From assembly GCA_037447655.1 (NCBI GenBank), contig JBBHKE010000113.1, positions 21,023-85,022 on the forward strand: a DNA stretch of 64,000 nucleotides, in the 5' to 3' direction. Under the pieces are notes generated by a model. That model did not search any database. It saw only the letters and a list, made by a program, of their open reading frames with translations, and was not told where the DNA came from. Positions 10,101 through 19,162 of this stretch are shown piece after piece. Each line of letters starts with the position of its first letter. Positions within the stretch are counted from its first letter, which is position 1. Position numbers and translations under genes: made by a program. This stretch comes from Zygnema cylindricum. Taxonomy: Eukaryota > Streptophyta > Zygnematophyceae > Zygnematales > Zygnemataceae.

Positions 10101-11293
10101 TTCTTGAACTTTGGAACAAAGAAGACATCATACAAAGTTCTCTTAAAAACCTTTCCATCTATCACACAATCGAGATCTATGTTTCCTTTGGCATTTGATT
10201 CAACAGCATAGCCACAAGCATAAAAGATCTGACGTAAAGGAATAGAAGACATCTCCTTAAACCAAGACTTGTTCCAACACATGTGTGAAGAGCTGCCGGA
10301 ATCCATTATCCATCCGAGGTCCTTTTCTCCTTCCATCATGTCGAGTTTGGCGAGAGCAAAGAACTCTTTGTCATCAGTTTTTGGAAAACTGATCACACCA
10401 GGTGTCGTTTCCTCGGTCTTTTTCTTCTCCAATTCCGTATCCTCCGCTGAAAATGCAACAATTTTATTCGGAGGTTTTTGGGAAATGGGAGGTCCGCGGT
10501 GTCTCCATCCTTTCCGAAAGGTACCTGTTTCAAGAGCTTTTATATACAAAGGACAAGCTCTGAAGGAGTGACCATCAGTATAGCAATAAACACATTTCTC
10601 AAACTGAGGATTAAACTGATTCCCTTGATATCTATTTTCCCTCTGAAACTGAGCCGTAAATGCTACAGCTGGTTTTCCAAATCCTAAAACTGTCTGAGTA
10701 GCCTCTTCTGCCAAGATAAACTCTATAGCTGTTTGCAAATTCCAAAGAGGTTTAGACAATTTTTTCATTTCATCTGAGGCTCCTTTATATTCATTAAGAA
10801 GCCCCTTTAGGAGAATCATGGCCTGATGATAAGGGGAGAAAGTCCCCCCAGAACATGCATTTTCTGACAGTAACATTCGAAACCGATTAGTGTATTCCAC
10901 CATGCTACCGCCTGTGTACTTATACTCATAGATTTGACCAGCAGTTATAATCTCATGCTGGTCACTAGCTTTAACATAAGAAGATTTCAATGCATCCCAC
11001 AAATCTGATGCCTTTGCAACATTAATATATGTCATATGCAATTCTTTTGATATCATAAGCTTTACTAAATGCAAAGCCTGGTCATTTTTCTGATCAAAAC
11101 TGGCATCAGATTCTGCCAATGATCCATTTAACACATCAATAAGTTTCACTTGCTTGAAGTAAGACTTAACCAAATCTGCCCAATACAGATATTCACGTCC
11201 ATCAAAGACCGGAATTCGTGAAGGCGGGCCCGTGACCTGTTGTTCTGAGACAAGTGTTGGTACTGAAGATGAAGAAGATGCAGCAGTAGTCAT
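7169..11293 (-). CDS. CopC Gag-Pol polyprotein (intact)
   Basis: This is a 1374-residue frame without stops. The chosen ATG (11293-11291) lies in the 5' LTR; an upstream in-frame ATG at 11437 exists but would add LTR promoter/leader sequence. Order: Gag of the UBN2/DUF4219 type (about 20-230), zinc knuckle CVYCYTDGHSFRAC (about 234-247), and protease with DSG at about 331. GAG-pre-integrase with HKRLGHVHHERL and CDGCALGK (about 452-505) follows. The integrase has D527, D590 and E626 in HSDVFGP, RTDNGGEY and QNGVAERLNR. RT has YVDD near 1047, and RNase H ends in REACGLSD. All catalytic residues are present, so it should encode a full set for copying and integration. One frame for Gag and Pol is normal for plant copia. 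Confidence 0.93.
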   Translation of the reverse strand: MTTAASSSSSVPTLVSEQQVTGPPSRIPVFDGREYLYWADLVKSYFKQVKLIDVLNGSLAESDASFDQKNDQALHLVKLMISKELHMTYINVAKASDLWDALKSSYVKASDQHEIITAGQIYEYKYTGGSMVEYTNRFRMLLSENACSGGTFSPYHQAMILLKGLLNEYKGASDEMKKLSKPLWNLQTAIEFILAEEATQTVLGFGKPAVAFTAQFQRENRYQGNQFNPQFEKCVYCYTDGHSFRACPLYIKALETGTFRKGWRHRGPPISQKPPNKIVAFSAEDTELEKKKTEETTPGVISFPKTDDKEFFALAKLDMMEGEKDLGWIMDSGSSSHMCWNKSWFKEMSSIPLRQIFYACGYAVESNAKGNIDLDCVIDGKVFKRTLYDVFFVPKFKKNLFSTSVAESKGFEVLQKNGKKIVSKNGRVALVGTRGPNFLYRMDLANKIDFAYSSVLCDNVLWHKRLGHVHHERLTKMINHNMIEGVKLGQKESHVCDGCALGKLHKLPLPQISDHRATDLLGIIHSDVFGPSKVPSLGGNRFFVTFTDDYSRYSRLYFMKEKGEVFTHFKHYKIWAEKLHGKSILALRTDNGGEYVSHAFADFLKENGISREFTAPYTPEQNGVAERLNRTLTECARSMMADKGVDPKFWGEAFHCASYIRNRVETRAVRGKTPYEVWTGKKPNVSHFRVFGSKCFILDNLPNWKLSPKSVPGVFLGYDDESAGYRVYNPQRGCLQTARNIQIKEESQSVDVFSMDAAERKEKIQEYIILEQVPFTPSSSTSSTSLPNASGPSNTLSGAARSVDAPSNTRLVRQSKEPTVPASDFPGGRRQSSRLRGDRVESAFSASTGEPLTIHEAFSVPEKDHWISAANEEIKSIMEAQTWELVELPPNRKAIGCKWVFKLKLNPDNTIERYKARLVAKGFSQKEGIDYEETFSPVVRFPTVRVLLSLAAIEDMELHQMDVKTTFLHGDLEEVIYMKQPEMYAEKGKENLVCKLLKSLYGLKQAPRQWNLKLDEFLTNLGFTRISSDHSVYVMQGDDGVIYVAVYVDDLLLISKSINEINKIKSALNSRFEMKDLGEAKYILGIQVERDRKQKIIYLTQKEAIKNMLEKFGMSDAKGSATPMEFRQKLEGTKMDGGVLVDGFLDSGEADSMSSIPYRQIVGSLIYFMNCTRPDIAAAVGALSRSLQNPKKSDYEAAKRVLRYLAGTQNLRLSLGGEEVKIHTWSDASYGDMPSRRSTTGYILKIGSGTCCWSSKLQKVTAQSTMEAEYMAASSAVKELLWVKSLLQELLFMQSGPHIVWCDNQAAIAIASNPSHHFKSKHIDIKLHFVREKVMGKVLKLSYLPDEQMVADMMTKPLPAPKLKFCREACGLSD
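11223..11237 (-). other. CopC primer-binding site
   Basis: In element orientation the 15 bases after the LTR read GGTCACGGGCCCGCC. CopD, CopE, CopG and CopH have GGTTATGGGCCCACC or close variants at the same place, which match the complement of the initiator tRNA-Met anticodon arm as I remember it. CopC differs at three positions. It may be a drifted site, or it may use another tRNA. The site is translated as Val-Thr-Gly-Pro within Gag. Confidence 0.6.
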
Positions 11294-11975
11294 CGTAGAA
11301 CAAATCAAGAGAGGAAGCTTCCACAAATACCGATGGCTGAACAGCAACTTTGACAGACTATAACTTTCAGAAAAATGCTCCAAACGTCCTGAAAATTTGC
11401 CACAATGTAGATAACATACAAAGGAACACACACACAAAATTTCAATTATTTCCGTTTACAAATCTGTGAGATATGTAGAAATGAAATTACATAAAACTGA
11501 GTGTACAGTTTTCATATCATTTGTTCCTAAAAATCAAATTCACTAAGTCCTGCTTTTATACACCGAAACTACACTAAGCTGTACGGAGGCATTCCAGCCG
11601 TACATCTAACATTCTATCACACATATTTACACCGAAGTTTAGACAACGTAAAGTGATAATGATCTAGTCACGCCTCGTCACTATTTGTTGGCGGCGGCTG
11701 TCAGCGGTCCGATTAGAGGATTTGGCACTGTAGAATTGACTTCACGAAGTCCAGTGGTCCTGCCGAATTTCCGTACGTCCACGGAGGACATACTCACGCA
11801 TTCTCCCAAGTGACGACACGTGTCCCAAGTGTGAATGAACCGTGAACTCCCAACTTCACTGTCACACTAATTTCGGTAAGTACTGAACCGAACTCAACCA
11901 AAAATAGCTTAAGTCCTGAACAGCTCTCTCTCACAGCTGAGGCATAAAGAGGACTAAAGCTTTCTAAAAACAACA
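11238..11975 (-). repeat. CopC 5' LTR
   Basis: This 738-bp LTR has TG...CA ends and is flanked on the right by the CAACC duplication at 11976-11980. It contains the promoter for CopC and the Gag start codon. The last 56 bases encode residues 1-18 and part of codon 19. The partner is at 6411-7145. Confidence 0.92.
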
Positions 11976-13555
11976 CAACCTGCATGTATCCTAGTTCTTC
12001 CAACATGGATTTTACCCATAAGAGTTTTTTGAGGGCCGAGCTTGCTGCCATATATTCTAACTCCATTGTCGATTGTGCTGTAACCTTTTGAAGTTTGTTG
12101 CTCTAGCAGCAAGTACCATTCCCAATTTGTAGAACGAATGCCGTGGTGGATTTCGGGCTTGGCATGTCGCCATAGCTTGCATCACTCCACGTTTGCAGCT
12201 TCACTTCTCCTCTGCCTAGAGTGAGTTTGAGGTCTTTAGTTCCTGCCAAATATCTTAAGACTCTCCTTGCTGCATCAAGATCAGATTTTCTCGGATTTTT
12301 AAGACTCCTACTCAGTACCCCGACTGTTGCAGCGATGTCAGGACGGGTACAGTTCATGAAATATATTAAGCTTCCCACTATGTGTCTATAGGGTATTATT
12401 CTCATTGGATCATTCTCCCCTAACTCTAAATACTTGCTTACAATGACACCTGGTTCTGTCTCTACTCCCTCTAATTTTTGCCGAAACTCTTTTGGAGTTA
12501 AACATCCTTTTACCCCCCGCATTCCGTACTCATCTAACATGTTTCCAATAGCCTCTTTTTCAATCAATTTTATTATTTTTTTATTTTTGTCCCTCTTTAC
12601 CAAAATTCCCAAAATATATTTTGCCTCACCGAGGTCTTTCATCTCGAACCGTGAATTTAGAGCAGTTTTGATTTTGTTAATTTAAGACATTGATTTGCTA
12701 ATTAATAGTAAATCATCTACATACACTGTTATATACACTATCCCATTTTCACCTTTTAGAACGTAGACAGAGTGATCACTACTTATCCTTTGAAATTCTA
12801 GGCTAGTCAAGAATTCATCAAGCTTCAGATTCCACTGTCTGGGGGCCTGTTTTAGGGTGTACAGAGATTTTAGCAGCTTGCATACTAAGTGCTCTTTTGC
12901 TGGTTCCACATACTCTTCAGGCTGCTACATGTAAATGGTCTCTTATAGTTCTCTGTGCAAAAAGGCCGTCTTTACATCCATCTGATGTATTTCCATATCT
13001 TTTATAGCAGCTAAGGAAGGCAAAATCCTAACTGTCAGAAATCTTAGAACCGGAGAAAATGCTTTTTCAAAATTGATTCCTTCCTTTTAATTATACCGCT
13101 TTGCCACAAGTCTGACCTTATAACGTTTAATGGTGTTGTTGGGATTTAACTTCACCTTGAATACCCATTTGTTGCCGATCGCTTATCGGTCCGGAAGAAG
13201 GTTCACAAGCTCCCATGTTTGAGCCTCCATGATGGACTTCATTTCGTCGTTTGCTGCCTCGATCTAGTGATTCCGTTCTGGTGATGAGAAGGCCTCGTGA
13301 ATGGTCAAAGGCTCCCCTGAGGCTGTCGAGTAGGCAAAGTGAGAACTTGCTTGCAGGCGGCTGCTGGATCTTCTTCCCCTTGGAAATTCAGAGGCTGAGA
13401 TCGTCGGATGCCGCGCATTACGCTGATTGCACTGGTTGCGATCTTTGTGGATTGATCGCTGGTGGTCTGGTTGGAACTGAACTTGTTGAGGAACTTGGAG
13501 AGAGTTTGACTCCGGAGTCACTACCGGAGAATGTAGTATCTGTGGGACAATTTCT
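11976..13555 (-). pseudogene. CopB reverse transcriptase / RNase H fragment
   Basis: The minus strand encodes, in pieces, the pre-RT linker (EFPRGRRSSSRLQ, about 13264-13555), RT, and RNase H start. RT shows NLKLDEFLTSLEFQRISSDH and TVYVDDLLLISKS (12682-12909). RNase H shows TWSDASYGDMPSPKSTTAF (12103-12642) and EYMAASSALKKLLWVKSMLEEL. Stops near 12660, 12930, 13090 and 13265 and shifts separate the blocks. The fragment joins 6174-6405 after removal of CopC. On the right it is cut by the CopD LTR. It once copied element RNA but is now inactive. Confidence 0.85.
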
Positions 13556-13892
13556 TGCATGTCCTCCATTGGACTACAAAATACAGGAAGCCTCTATATA
13601 GTATTTAACTAACCCACTTCAAGCCACAACTACTGCTGCCCAAGAATGCAAACTAACAATTTGACTGCCGCCCTTGTGGAGCCTAGACTCCACTGAGGTT
13701 GTAGCAAAAAGAATCACTGAAAACGGCCAACCAACCGATAAGTTATAGGGTGGCAAAGATGGCAATTTAGACAAACTCTCAGAGAGAGTGGACTATCTAC
13801 CTAATTTTTCCTAAGTCATAGTTTTTCCTAGTTCTCTCTGACAGTTCTATCTACTGCCTGTACGAACAAATCGCAAAACTGTATAGTACTTG

Positions 13893-13916
13893 AAAGTACT
13901 AGTGCTGATGTACTTT
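13893..13916 (-). promoter_or_regulatory. GTAC hairpin in CopD LTR
   Basis: AAAGTAC and GTACTTT form 7-bp inverted arms around a 10-base spacer. The same arrangement appears in the LTRs of CopG, CopH and both unpaired LTRs. A role as a transcription-factor site or RNA hairpin is inferred only from conservation. Confidence 0.5.
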
Positions 13917-14311
13917 CTGTACGGCCTCTGTAGGACAAGGCCATTAAGCAGACGCGTGTCCATTTTCCACTCGTCCGTACGTTCCTCGGAATTCCCGCGA
14001 CCGAATGATGTCTCTCCACATGGCGCCACGTCATGCCACGTCACTAAATGCCAAAGTGACCATTCCGGGATTTCGGGGATGATGTGTGCCGTTAGATTTG
14101 ACGCGAATTTTAATCTCAGCCGTAATAAATACTTGCATGATATTTATTTCGCTGTCGAAACAAAATGCGCGATATCCATTTCAAACGAGTACAGTACTTC
14201 CTACTTTGTAGAACTATATCCATGCGTGGCATAAAGAGTTTCAGTTAAATGAATCTTATACAACACAATAGTTTAAATAGTAATGAAATCCAATATCTCC
14301 TAAGGGACTTC

Positions 14312-14386
14312 TACGACAGACTGGTTAGAGCTAACGGCTACGCCGCGCTCTGCCGGTCGGGGGTTCGAGTCCTGCCCGACTCAACC
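14312..14386 (+). other. tRNA-like segment, antisense to CopD LTR
   Basis: On the plus strand GGTTAGAGC is followed by a GAGC/GCTC hairpin, then GGTTCGAGTCC, a consensus Pol III B box. This is the layout of the D arm and T arm of a tRNA. The acceptor stem does not pair well and no credible anticodon arm is visible, so it is not a functional tRNA gene. The CopE LTR has the same segment at 18828-18903, also antisense to the LTR. Confidence 0.6.
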
Positions 14387-14612
14387 TTTTGTTGAGAGTG
14401 ACTTAATTCACTCTTTAGTCCTTCCTATAGAGTTGAGGCAGCCATGGCTCCATTGCTCTCTCTCTCTCCTTCAGTGACTACAACAAGTATGGGGGCGAGA
14501 GAGAGAAGAGATGGAGGCAGGCTGCCTACATTTTCTTTGCATGTTTTCTGCTAATTAATTTAGATCTAGAAAATATAATAAAAAATACTTATTTCAACAC
14601 TCCCTTTATTTT

Positions 14613-16397
14613 CTAGTCTAATTTTAACTTTACTTTTAAGCCACATTTTTCCCTACAATATTTTAACTTTGGAGAGGGCACAGGTTTGGTCATCATGTTA
14701 GCCACCATTTCCTCGTCAAATCTATATACAAGATTCACGATTTTATTCTCAACTTTTTCTCTTACAAAACTTAATCTTATGTCCATATGTTTAGCCTTAA
14801 AATGATGTTTTGGATTGGCTACAATTGCTATGGCCGCTTGATTATCACAAAAAACTACATGCACTCCCTCTTTCATATACCCCAGTTCTTGCAGCAAGGA
14901 CTTGACCCACATCAACTCTTTCACAGCAGAACAAGAGGCCATGTACTCAACCTCCATAGTGGACTGAGCAACAACTTTTTGTTGCTTACTGATCCAACAG
15001 CATGCACCTTCCCCAACATACAACACATACCTAGAAGTGCATCGTCTCATAGGTGCGTCCCCATAACTGGCATCACTCCAAGTAGTGATGTCTGTGTGCT
15101 CCCCTCCCAAATGCAACCACAGGTCTCTGGTTCCTACCAGATATCTCATGACTCTCTTAGCTGCCTCCCAATCCCTCTTCCTAGGATCATTAAGACTCCT
15201 ACTGAGTACTCCGACTGCTGCCGCTATGTTCGGCCTGGTACAGTTCATAAAATAGATTAAACTTCATACGACCTGTCTATAAGGGATAGTCTTCATAAAA
15301 TCTCTCTCTTCTGTACTCATTTGATCATCTAAGATCATCACTCCTCCTTCTACACTCCCAACACATAATTTTTTCAAGTCCATGGGAGTGGTACAACTGT
15401 TAGCATTTTCCATCTGGAACTTCTCAAGCATATTACGTATTGCTTCTTTCTGAGTAAGTCTGATAATCTTCTTCCCCCTATCTCTTTCCATTTAAATCCC
15501 CAAAATATATTTTGCCTCCCCTAAATCCTTCATATCAAATCTGCTTCTAAGATTTGTTTTTAACTTATTTATCTTTTTCAAGGATTTACTCAACACAAGC
15601 AGATCATCCACATAAATTGCAATAAAAATGACACCATTCTCATCTTCAAACATATATATAGAATGGTCAGAGCTGATACGGATATATCCTTGACTGGTAA
15701 GAAACTCATCTAGTTTCTTATTCCACTGTCGGGGAGCCTGCTTTAGTCCATATAAGGACTTTATGGGCCTGCAGACTTTGCTCTCTTCTCCTTCTTCCAC
15801 GAACCCCTCGGGTTGTCTCATGAAAATTTCTTCCTCTGCCTCACCATTGAGGAAAGCAGTCTTGATGTCCATCTGATGTATCTCCATGTCTTCCGCTCCT
15901 GCCAGACTGAGGAGAATCCTTACTGATGGGAACCGAACAACTGGAGCAAAGGTTTCCTCATAGTTAATCCCCTCCTTTTGGGTGAACCCTTTCGTTACGA
16001 ATCGAGCCTTATATCTCTCAATGGTATTATCTGGGTTCAGTTTTAGTTTAAATACCCATTTACACCCAATATGTTTTCTGTCTGGAGGACAATCTGCTAG
16101 TTCCCAAGTATTTGCTTCCATGATAGAAGCCATCTCATCATTTATAGCTCTAATCCATCTTTCTTTCTCTAGACTATTCACTGCCTCCGAGTAAGACTGA
16201 GGCTCATCAGGGTGAGATAGCTTAGTTACTTTATGAGCGGCTTGTTTTTCCTGTAATCTTTTGCTGCTCCTCCTTCCTCCCTCAAATTCCGAAGCAGGAA
16301 TGGATAGAAGTCTTGGATTTCTTCTCATTGTCTCATCGGCTCCCCTGTCCATGGAAACCGATTCTTGTCCCACTTCTTCTATCTCCTTGAAGTCCAT
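14613..16397 (-). pseudogene. CopD reverse transcriptase and RNase H
   Basis: Three frames are separated by single lesions. The first (16397-15492) carries the linker (SIPASEFEGGRRSSKRLQ), RT (KWVFKLKLNPDNTIERYKAR) and AIYVDDLLVLSKS. The next (15491-15264) carries the RT connection after a stop where Gln is expected. The last (15248-14613) is RNase H with SDASYGDAPMRRCTSRY, EVEYMASCSAVKELMWVKS and the end REKCGLKVKLKLD. The catalytic RT aspartates are intact. With only two or three disabling changes this is a fairly young pseudogene. Confidence 0.87.
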
Positions 16398-17635
16398 AAG
16401 AGTATGTGAGGTTTCCGGTGAGTCTTCGTATCTTGGATCTCTCTTAAGTGTGTAATCACGGTTTCATCCATGTCCCTTTTGGGAACGACCGAGTTCTCCT
16501 CACTTTCGGACTCAAATCTGATCCTTATCTTCTTTGTATAGTTGAAGGGGTCAAATGACTTCCCTTCATCATTGACAACTAAGTGTTTGACCAGAATGAT
16601 ATCTTTCTTTGCTAAGTCATAGACTCTATATCCCTTAACATCCTCATAATATCCCACAAAGTATCCAGGTTTTCCCTTAGCATCTAGTTTCCAGTTTTTC
16701 CTATCCGTGTCAAGACTGTAAACTTGGCTACCAAATACTTTAAGATGTGAGATATCTAGTTTCCTTCCAACCCATCTCTCATAAGGTGTCACTCCCTTTA
16801 TAGCTGAGGTAAGGACTCTATTCTTAATGTAGTTGGCACAGTTCATTGCTTCTGCCCAAAATCTCTTTCCTATTTTCTTGTCTGCCAACATACTGCATGC
16901 ACTATCTTTTAGTGGTCGATTTAACCTCTCAGCTACCCCATTTTGTTCCGAGTTATATGGTACAGTTTTCTGGTGCTGCATTCCCTCATCTCTCAGATAT
17001 TCCTCAAACTCGTTAGAGGTATATTCCCCCCCATTATCACTCTTTATCCTCTTAATGGGGGTTTCATGCAACTTCTCACTCCAAGCTTTATATTCTTTGA
17101 AGTAAGTTGATGCTTCAGACTTTGTTTTCGGAAAGTAGACTCTGGAGTATCTAGACCAGTCATCAGTTATTGTCATCATAAACCTCTTTCCCCCAACAGA
17201 AGGTACTTTTGCAGGTCCCGAAATATCTGTGTGGACCAAATCTAACACTTTCTCACCTCTATATGTGGCGGCTTTGGGAAAGGGAAGTCTGTGAGTCTTA
17301 CCTTGAGCACAACCACTACAATGATCCATCATTTCATTATCCCCAAACTGAATGCCATCTACTACCCCAAGCTTTTTCATTTCCCTTAACCTATCAAAAT
17401 GCACATGCCCCAACCGCTTATGCCAAATCATCACCTTAGGAACACCAACATAGTAAGTATTCTTCTTTTTATTACTCAGGTTAAGCCTAAACATTCCTTG
17501 GTTACCCTTATCTGCTGTGAAGTAAACCTTCTGTCTCCAAGGGATCTCTTTCTCCTCCTGACTCACGTCAAGAACAAGCTCCCCATCCTCCTCAAAGGAC
17601 TTTTCCTCGATGTCTTCTGTCACCTTTGTGACCAA
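16379..17635 (-). pseudogene. CopD GAG-pre-integrase and integrase, protease deleted
   Basis: A 418-residue open stretch begins in the acidic linker (TEDIEEKSFEEDGELVL), passes IPWRQK, and jumps straight to VYFTADKGNQGMFRL. CopE and CopG have over 100 residues between these points, including the DSG protease motif. The jump keeps frame, so this is a clean internal deletion. It continues with HKRLGHVHFDRL, CSGCAQGKTHRLPFP, and integrase residues in HTDISGP, KSDNGGEY and QNGVAERLNR. The integrase triad is intact. Without a protease the element could not mature its own polyprotein. The frame then shifts into RT at about 16390. Confidence 0.85.
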
Positions 17636-18605
17636 AAGTGCCTTTTTCTTCCCTCCAAAATAACCCCCTCCGTGATTCTCTTGGAGCCTCGGCTACGACA
17701 GCTTGACACAATCTACGATAAAGTGTCCTGACTTTTTGCAAAAATGACATAGGTCCTTTGGGGGCCTTGGTCTTCCAGGCTGAACTCTTTATTCTTTGTA
17801 TAGATTTTCGGATCTAGTCTCCACGTGTCTTCTCCGGCGTCTAGAGCTTGAACGCTATTTCCTCCTCATTGATTTCAATTTTGTTCTCTTGCACAAGTAT
17901 CATGCGGACCACTATATTCCACGTCTATAAACTATCAGTCATTCCGTGTACTCTGTATACTATATTCTCATACTCATCGCGTAACTTCATGATGAGAGTG
18001 TTAACCTTCATCTTCATTCTACCTGTCCATTTGGAACTCTCCATCTCCCTATACAAACAAAAAAGATCATTACAGTAGTCTAACATCTTTCCCCATTTGT
18101 AAGTATAATTTCCAAACTATTGCTCTGCCAACTGGAGCTCATGAATTATACCAGCTCTATAGATCTCTATCAAACTCACCCACAACTCCTCGGCCTTGTA
18201 AACGTGAATGTGGGGAGTTGCCAAAGCTTGTGTGAGGTGTCTCAGAATGAAGTTCTTGGCAGCCATGTTGGTGTCTTCCCACATTTGAGTATCGGTCTCC
18301 ACAGTATTCACAATCGCCGCTCCGGGTGTGGTGGGAATAAAAGCAATAGGAGTAAGAGGTGTCTCCTTTTCTTTCCCCTTTTGGGACACACTGATGTTCC
18401 GATCATCTGCCTCCTGTGCTGCAATAGATGTTGCTACAGACAACCTTATTACACCAAATCCAGGTGGTGTTCCTTGAGGTGGACGTTTCACTTGTCCAAT
18501 AACAATACCCAAGTATCGTTTTTCACACAAAGCCCCTATCATCATGGCTTCCCAATCGATAAACCCGGATCCATTGAAGATGGGCACCCTAGAGGGTGGG
18601 CCCAT
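17636..18605 (-). pseudogene. CopD Gag with zinc knuckle
   Basis: The first frame (18605-18117) starts MGPPSRVPIFNG, the conserved Gag opening whose first bases are the primer-binding site. It includes MAAKNFILRHLTQALATPH, a UBN2-type Gag core. Stops then interrupt the rest (18116-17760). The zinc knuckle LCHFCKKSGHFIVDC is readable at about 17730-17775, followed by a stop. Gag would form the virus-like particle and bind element RNA. The full clade start, seven codons upstream in the LTR, is lost here because the 5' LTR is missing. Confidence 0.83.
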
Positions 18606-18827
18606 AAGCTACAATTTGTTGAAATTATTAGATTTATGTTATATTTTCTAGGTCTAAAAAGATCAGTACATATGAAAAAACAAAAAGGCGAACAGCCTTC
18701 CTCCACCTCCTCTCTCTACCCACCATACTTGTCGTAGTCACTAAGGCATAGAGAGAGTGGTTGAGCCATGGATGTCCTAGCTCAGCAGGCAGGACTAAAG
18801 AGTGACTTATGTCACTCTGAACAAAAG

Positions 18828-18903
18828 GTTGAGCCAGGAAGGACTTGAACCCCTGACCGGTAGAGCGCGGCGTAGCCGTTAGCTCTAACCAGTCCGTCGT
18901 AGA
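18828..18903 (-). other. tRNA-like segment, antisense to CopE LTR
   Basis: On the minus strand GACTGGTTAGAGC, a GAGC/GCTC hairpin and GGTTCAAGTCC occur in tRNA order. The last is an excellent Pol III B box. It is a close relative of 14312-14386 in CopD. The acceptor stem is poor, so it is tRNA-derived rather than a tRNA gene. Confidence 0.62.
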
Positions 18904-19148
18904 ATTCTATTAGGATACATTATGTTTATAAATTATATAAACATTGTTGAAACCTTGACTTCGATTAACGGGATGACAAACGGAAAAACATAAAACCAAT
19001 ATTATGTAGTGCGAACATTATCTCGTACCAAAACAAATGTGTCGGACATTTGTTTCGCGACGTGCATTTAATGTCGGATTTAATCCAATGGCGTATATCA
19101 CTGCCGAGATCACGAAATGGTCACTTTGGCGTTTATGGAAGTGGCATG

Positions 19149-19162
19149 ACGTGGCGCCACGT
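19149..19162. promoter_or_regulatory. ACGTGGCGCCACGT palindrome in CopE LTR
   Basis: This perfect 14-bp palindrome carries a G-box-like CACGTGG at its right end. Variants are in the LTRs of CopD (CATGGCGCCACGT), 48159 (GAGCCACGTGG) and 51197 (CTGGCGCCACGTGG). Plant bZIP and bHLH factors bind CACGTG cores; use here is inferred. Confidence 0.5.

Larger units (their letters stand above)
6411..11975 (-). mobile_element. CopC: structurally complete Ty1/copia element
   Basis: This 5.57-kb minus-strand element has 735-bp and 738-bp LTRs that begin TGTTGTTTTTAG and end CAGAACAACA. It also has a polypurine tract, a primer-binding site, one uninterrupted gag-pol frame and a perfect CAACC target-site duplication. 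By eye the LTRs differ at about eight bases plus a 3-bp indel (GGCGGC against GGCGGCGGC), near 99% identity. Insertion was therefore recent. It sits inside the RNase H of CopB. It is one of the two youngest elements in the window and may be autonomous. Confidence 0.93.
5282..13555 (-). mobile_element. CopB: decayed copia element split by CopC
   Basis: CopB sequence lies at 5282-6410 and 11976-13555 on the minus strand, with CopC between them. Removing CopC and one CAACC copy joins GYMQV to GPQVI and CDN, a continuous copia RNase H region. The 3' LTR is at 5282-6007. The CopD LTR cuts CopB in the integrase-RT linker, and its gag, protease, integrase and 5' LTR are not found in the window. It inserted into GypA, whose sequence resumes at 5281. 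Its LTR is rich in CAGCGCAGCA-like short repeats, a trait shared with CopF. Confidence 0.82.
13556..14599 (-). repeat. CopD 3' LTR
   Basis: In element orientation it starts TGTTGAAATAAG after a purine tract (GAAAATAAAGGGAG). It ends near ATGGAGGACATGCA, the LTR-encoded Gag start of this clade. Length is about 1044 bp, close to the 1049 bp of CopG. It contains a GTAC hairpin (13893-13916), the palindrome GGCGCCACGT (14027-14036) and a tRNA-like segment (about 14312-14386). The exact CopB junction is uncertain by a few bases. Confidence 0.78.
13556..18616 (-). mobile_element. CopD: copia element lacking its protease
   Basis: This minus-strand element has a 3' LTR at 13556-14599, pol at 14613-17635 and gag at 17636-18605. 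Only about eight bases of its 5' LTR end remain before the CopE LTR starts in the opposite direction. It inserted into the integrase-RT linker of CopB. Pol frames are long but interrupted at a few points. An in-frame deletion removed the retropepsin region. It belongs to the clade of CopE, CopG and CopH, with Gag starting around MGPPSRVPIFNG. Confidence 0.85.

Noticed and set aside
11294-11437. Upstream ATG (MCVCSFVCYL) as the CopC Gag start
   Set aside because: It adds 48 Cys/Phe-rich residues from the LTR that have no counterpart in CopB or CopF; the conserved start is the Thr/Ser/Ala-rich MTTAAS-type ATG.
14312-14386. Functional tRNA gene
   Set aside because: The B box is good, but the acceptor stem and anticodon arm do not fold properly, and copies occur only inside LTRs.
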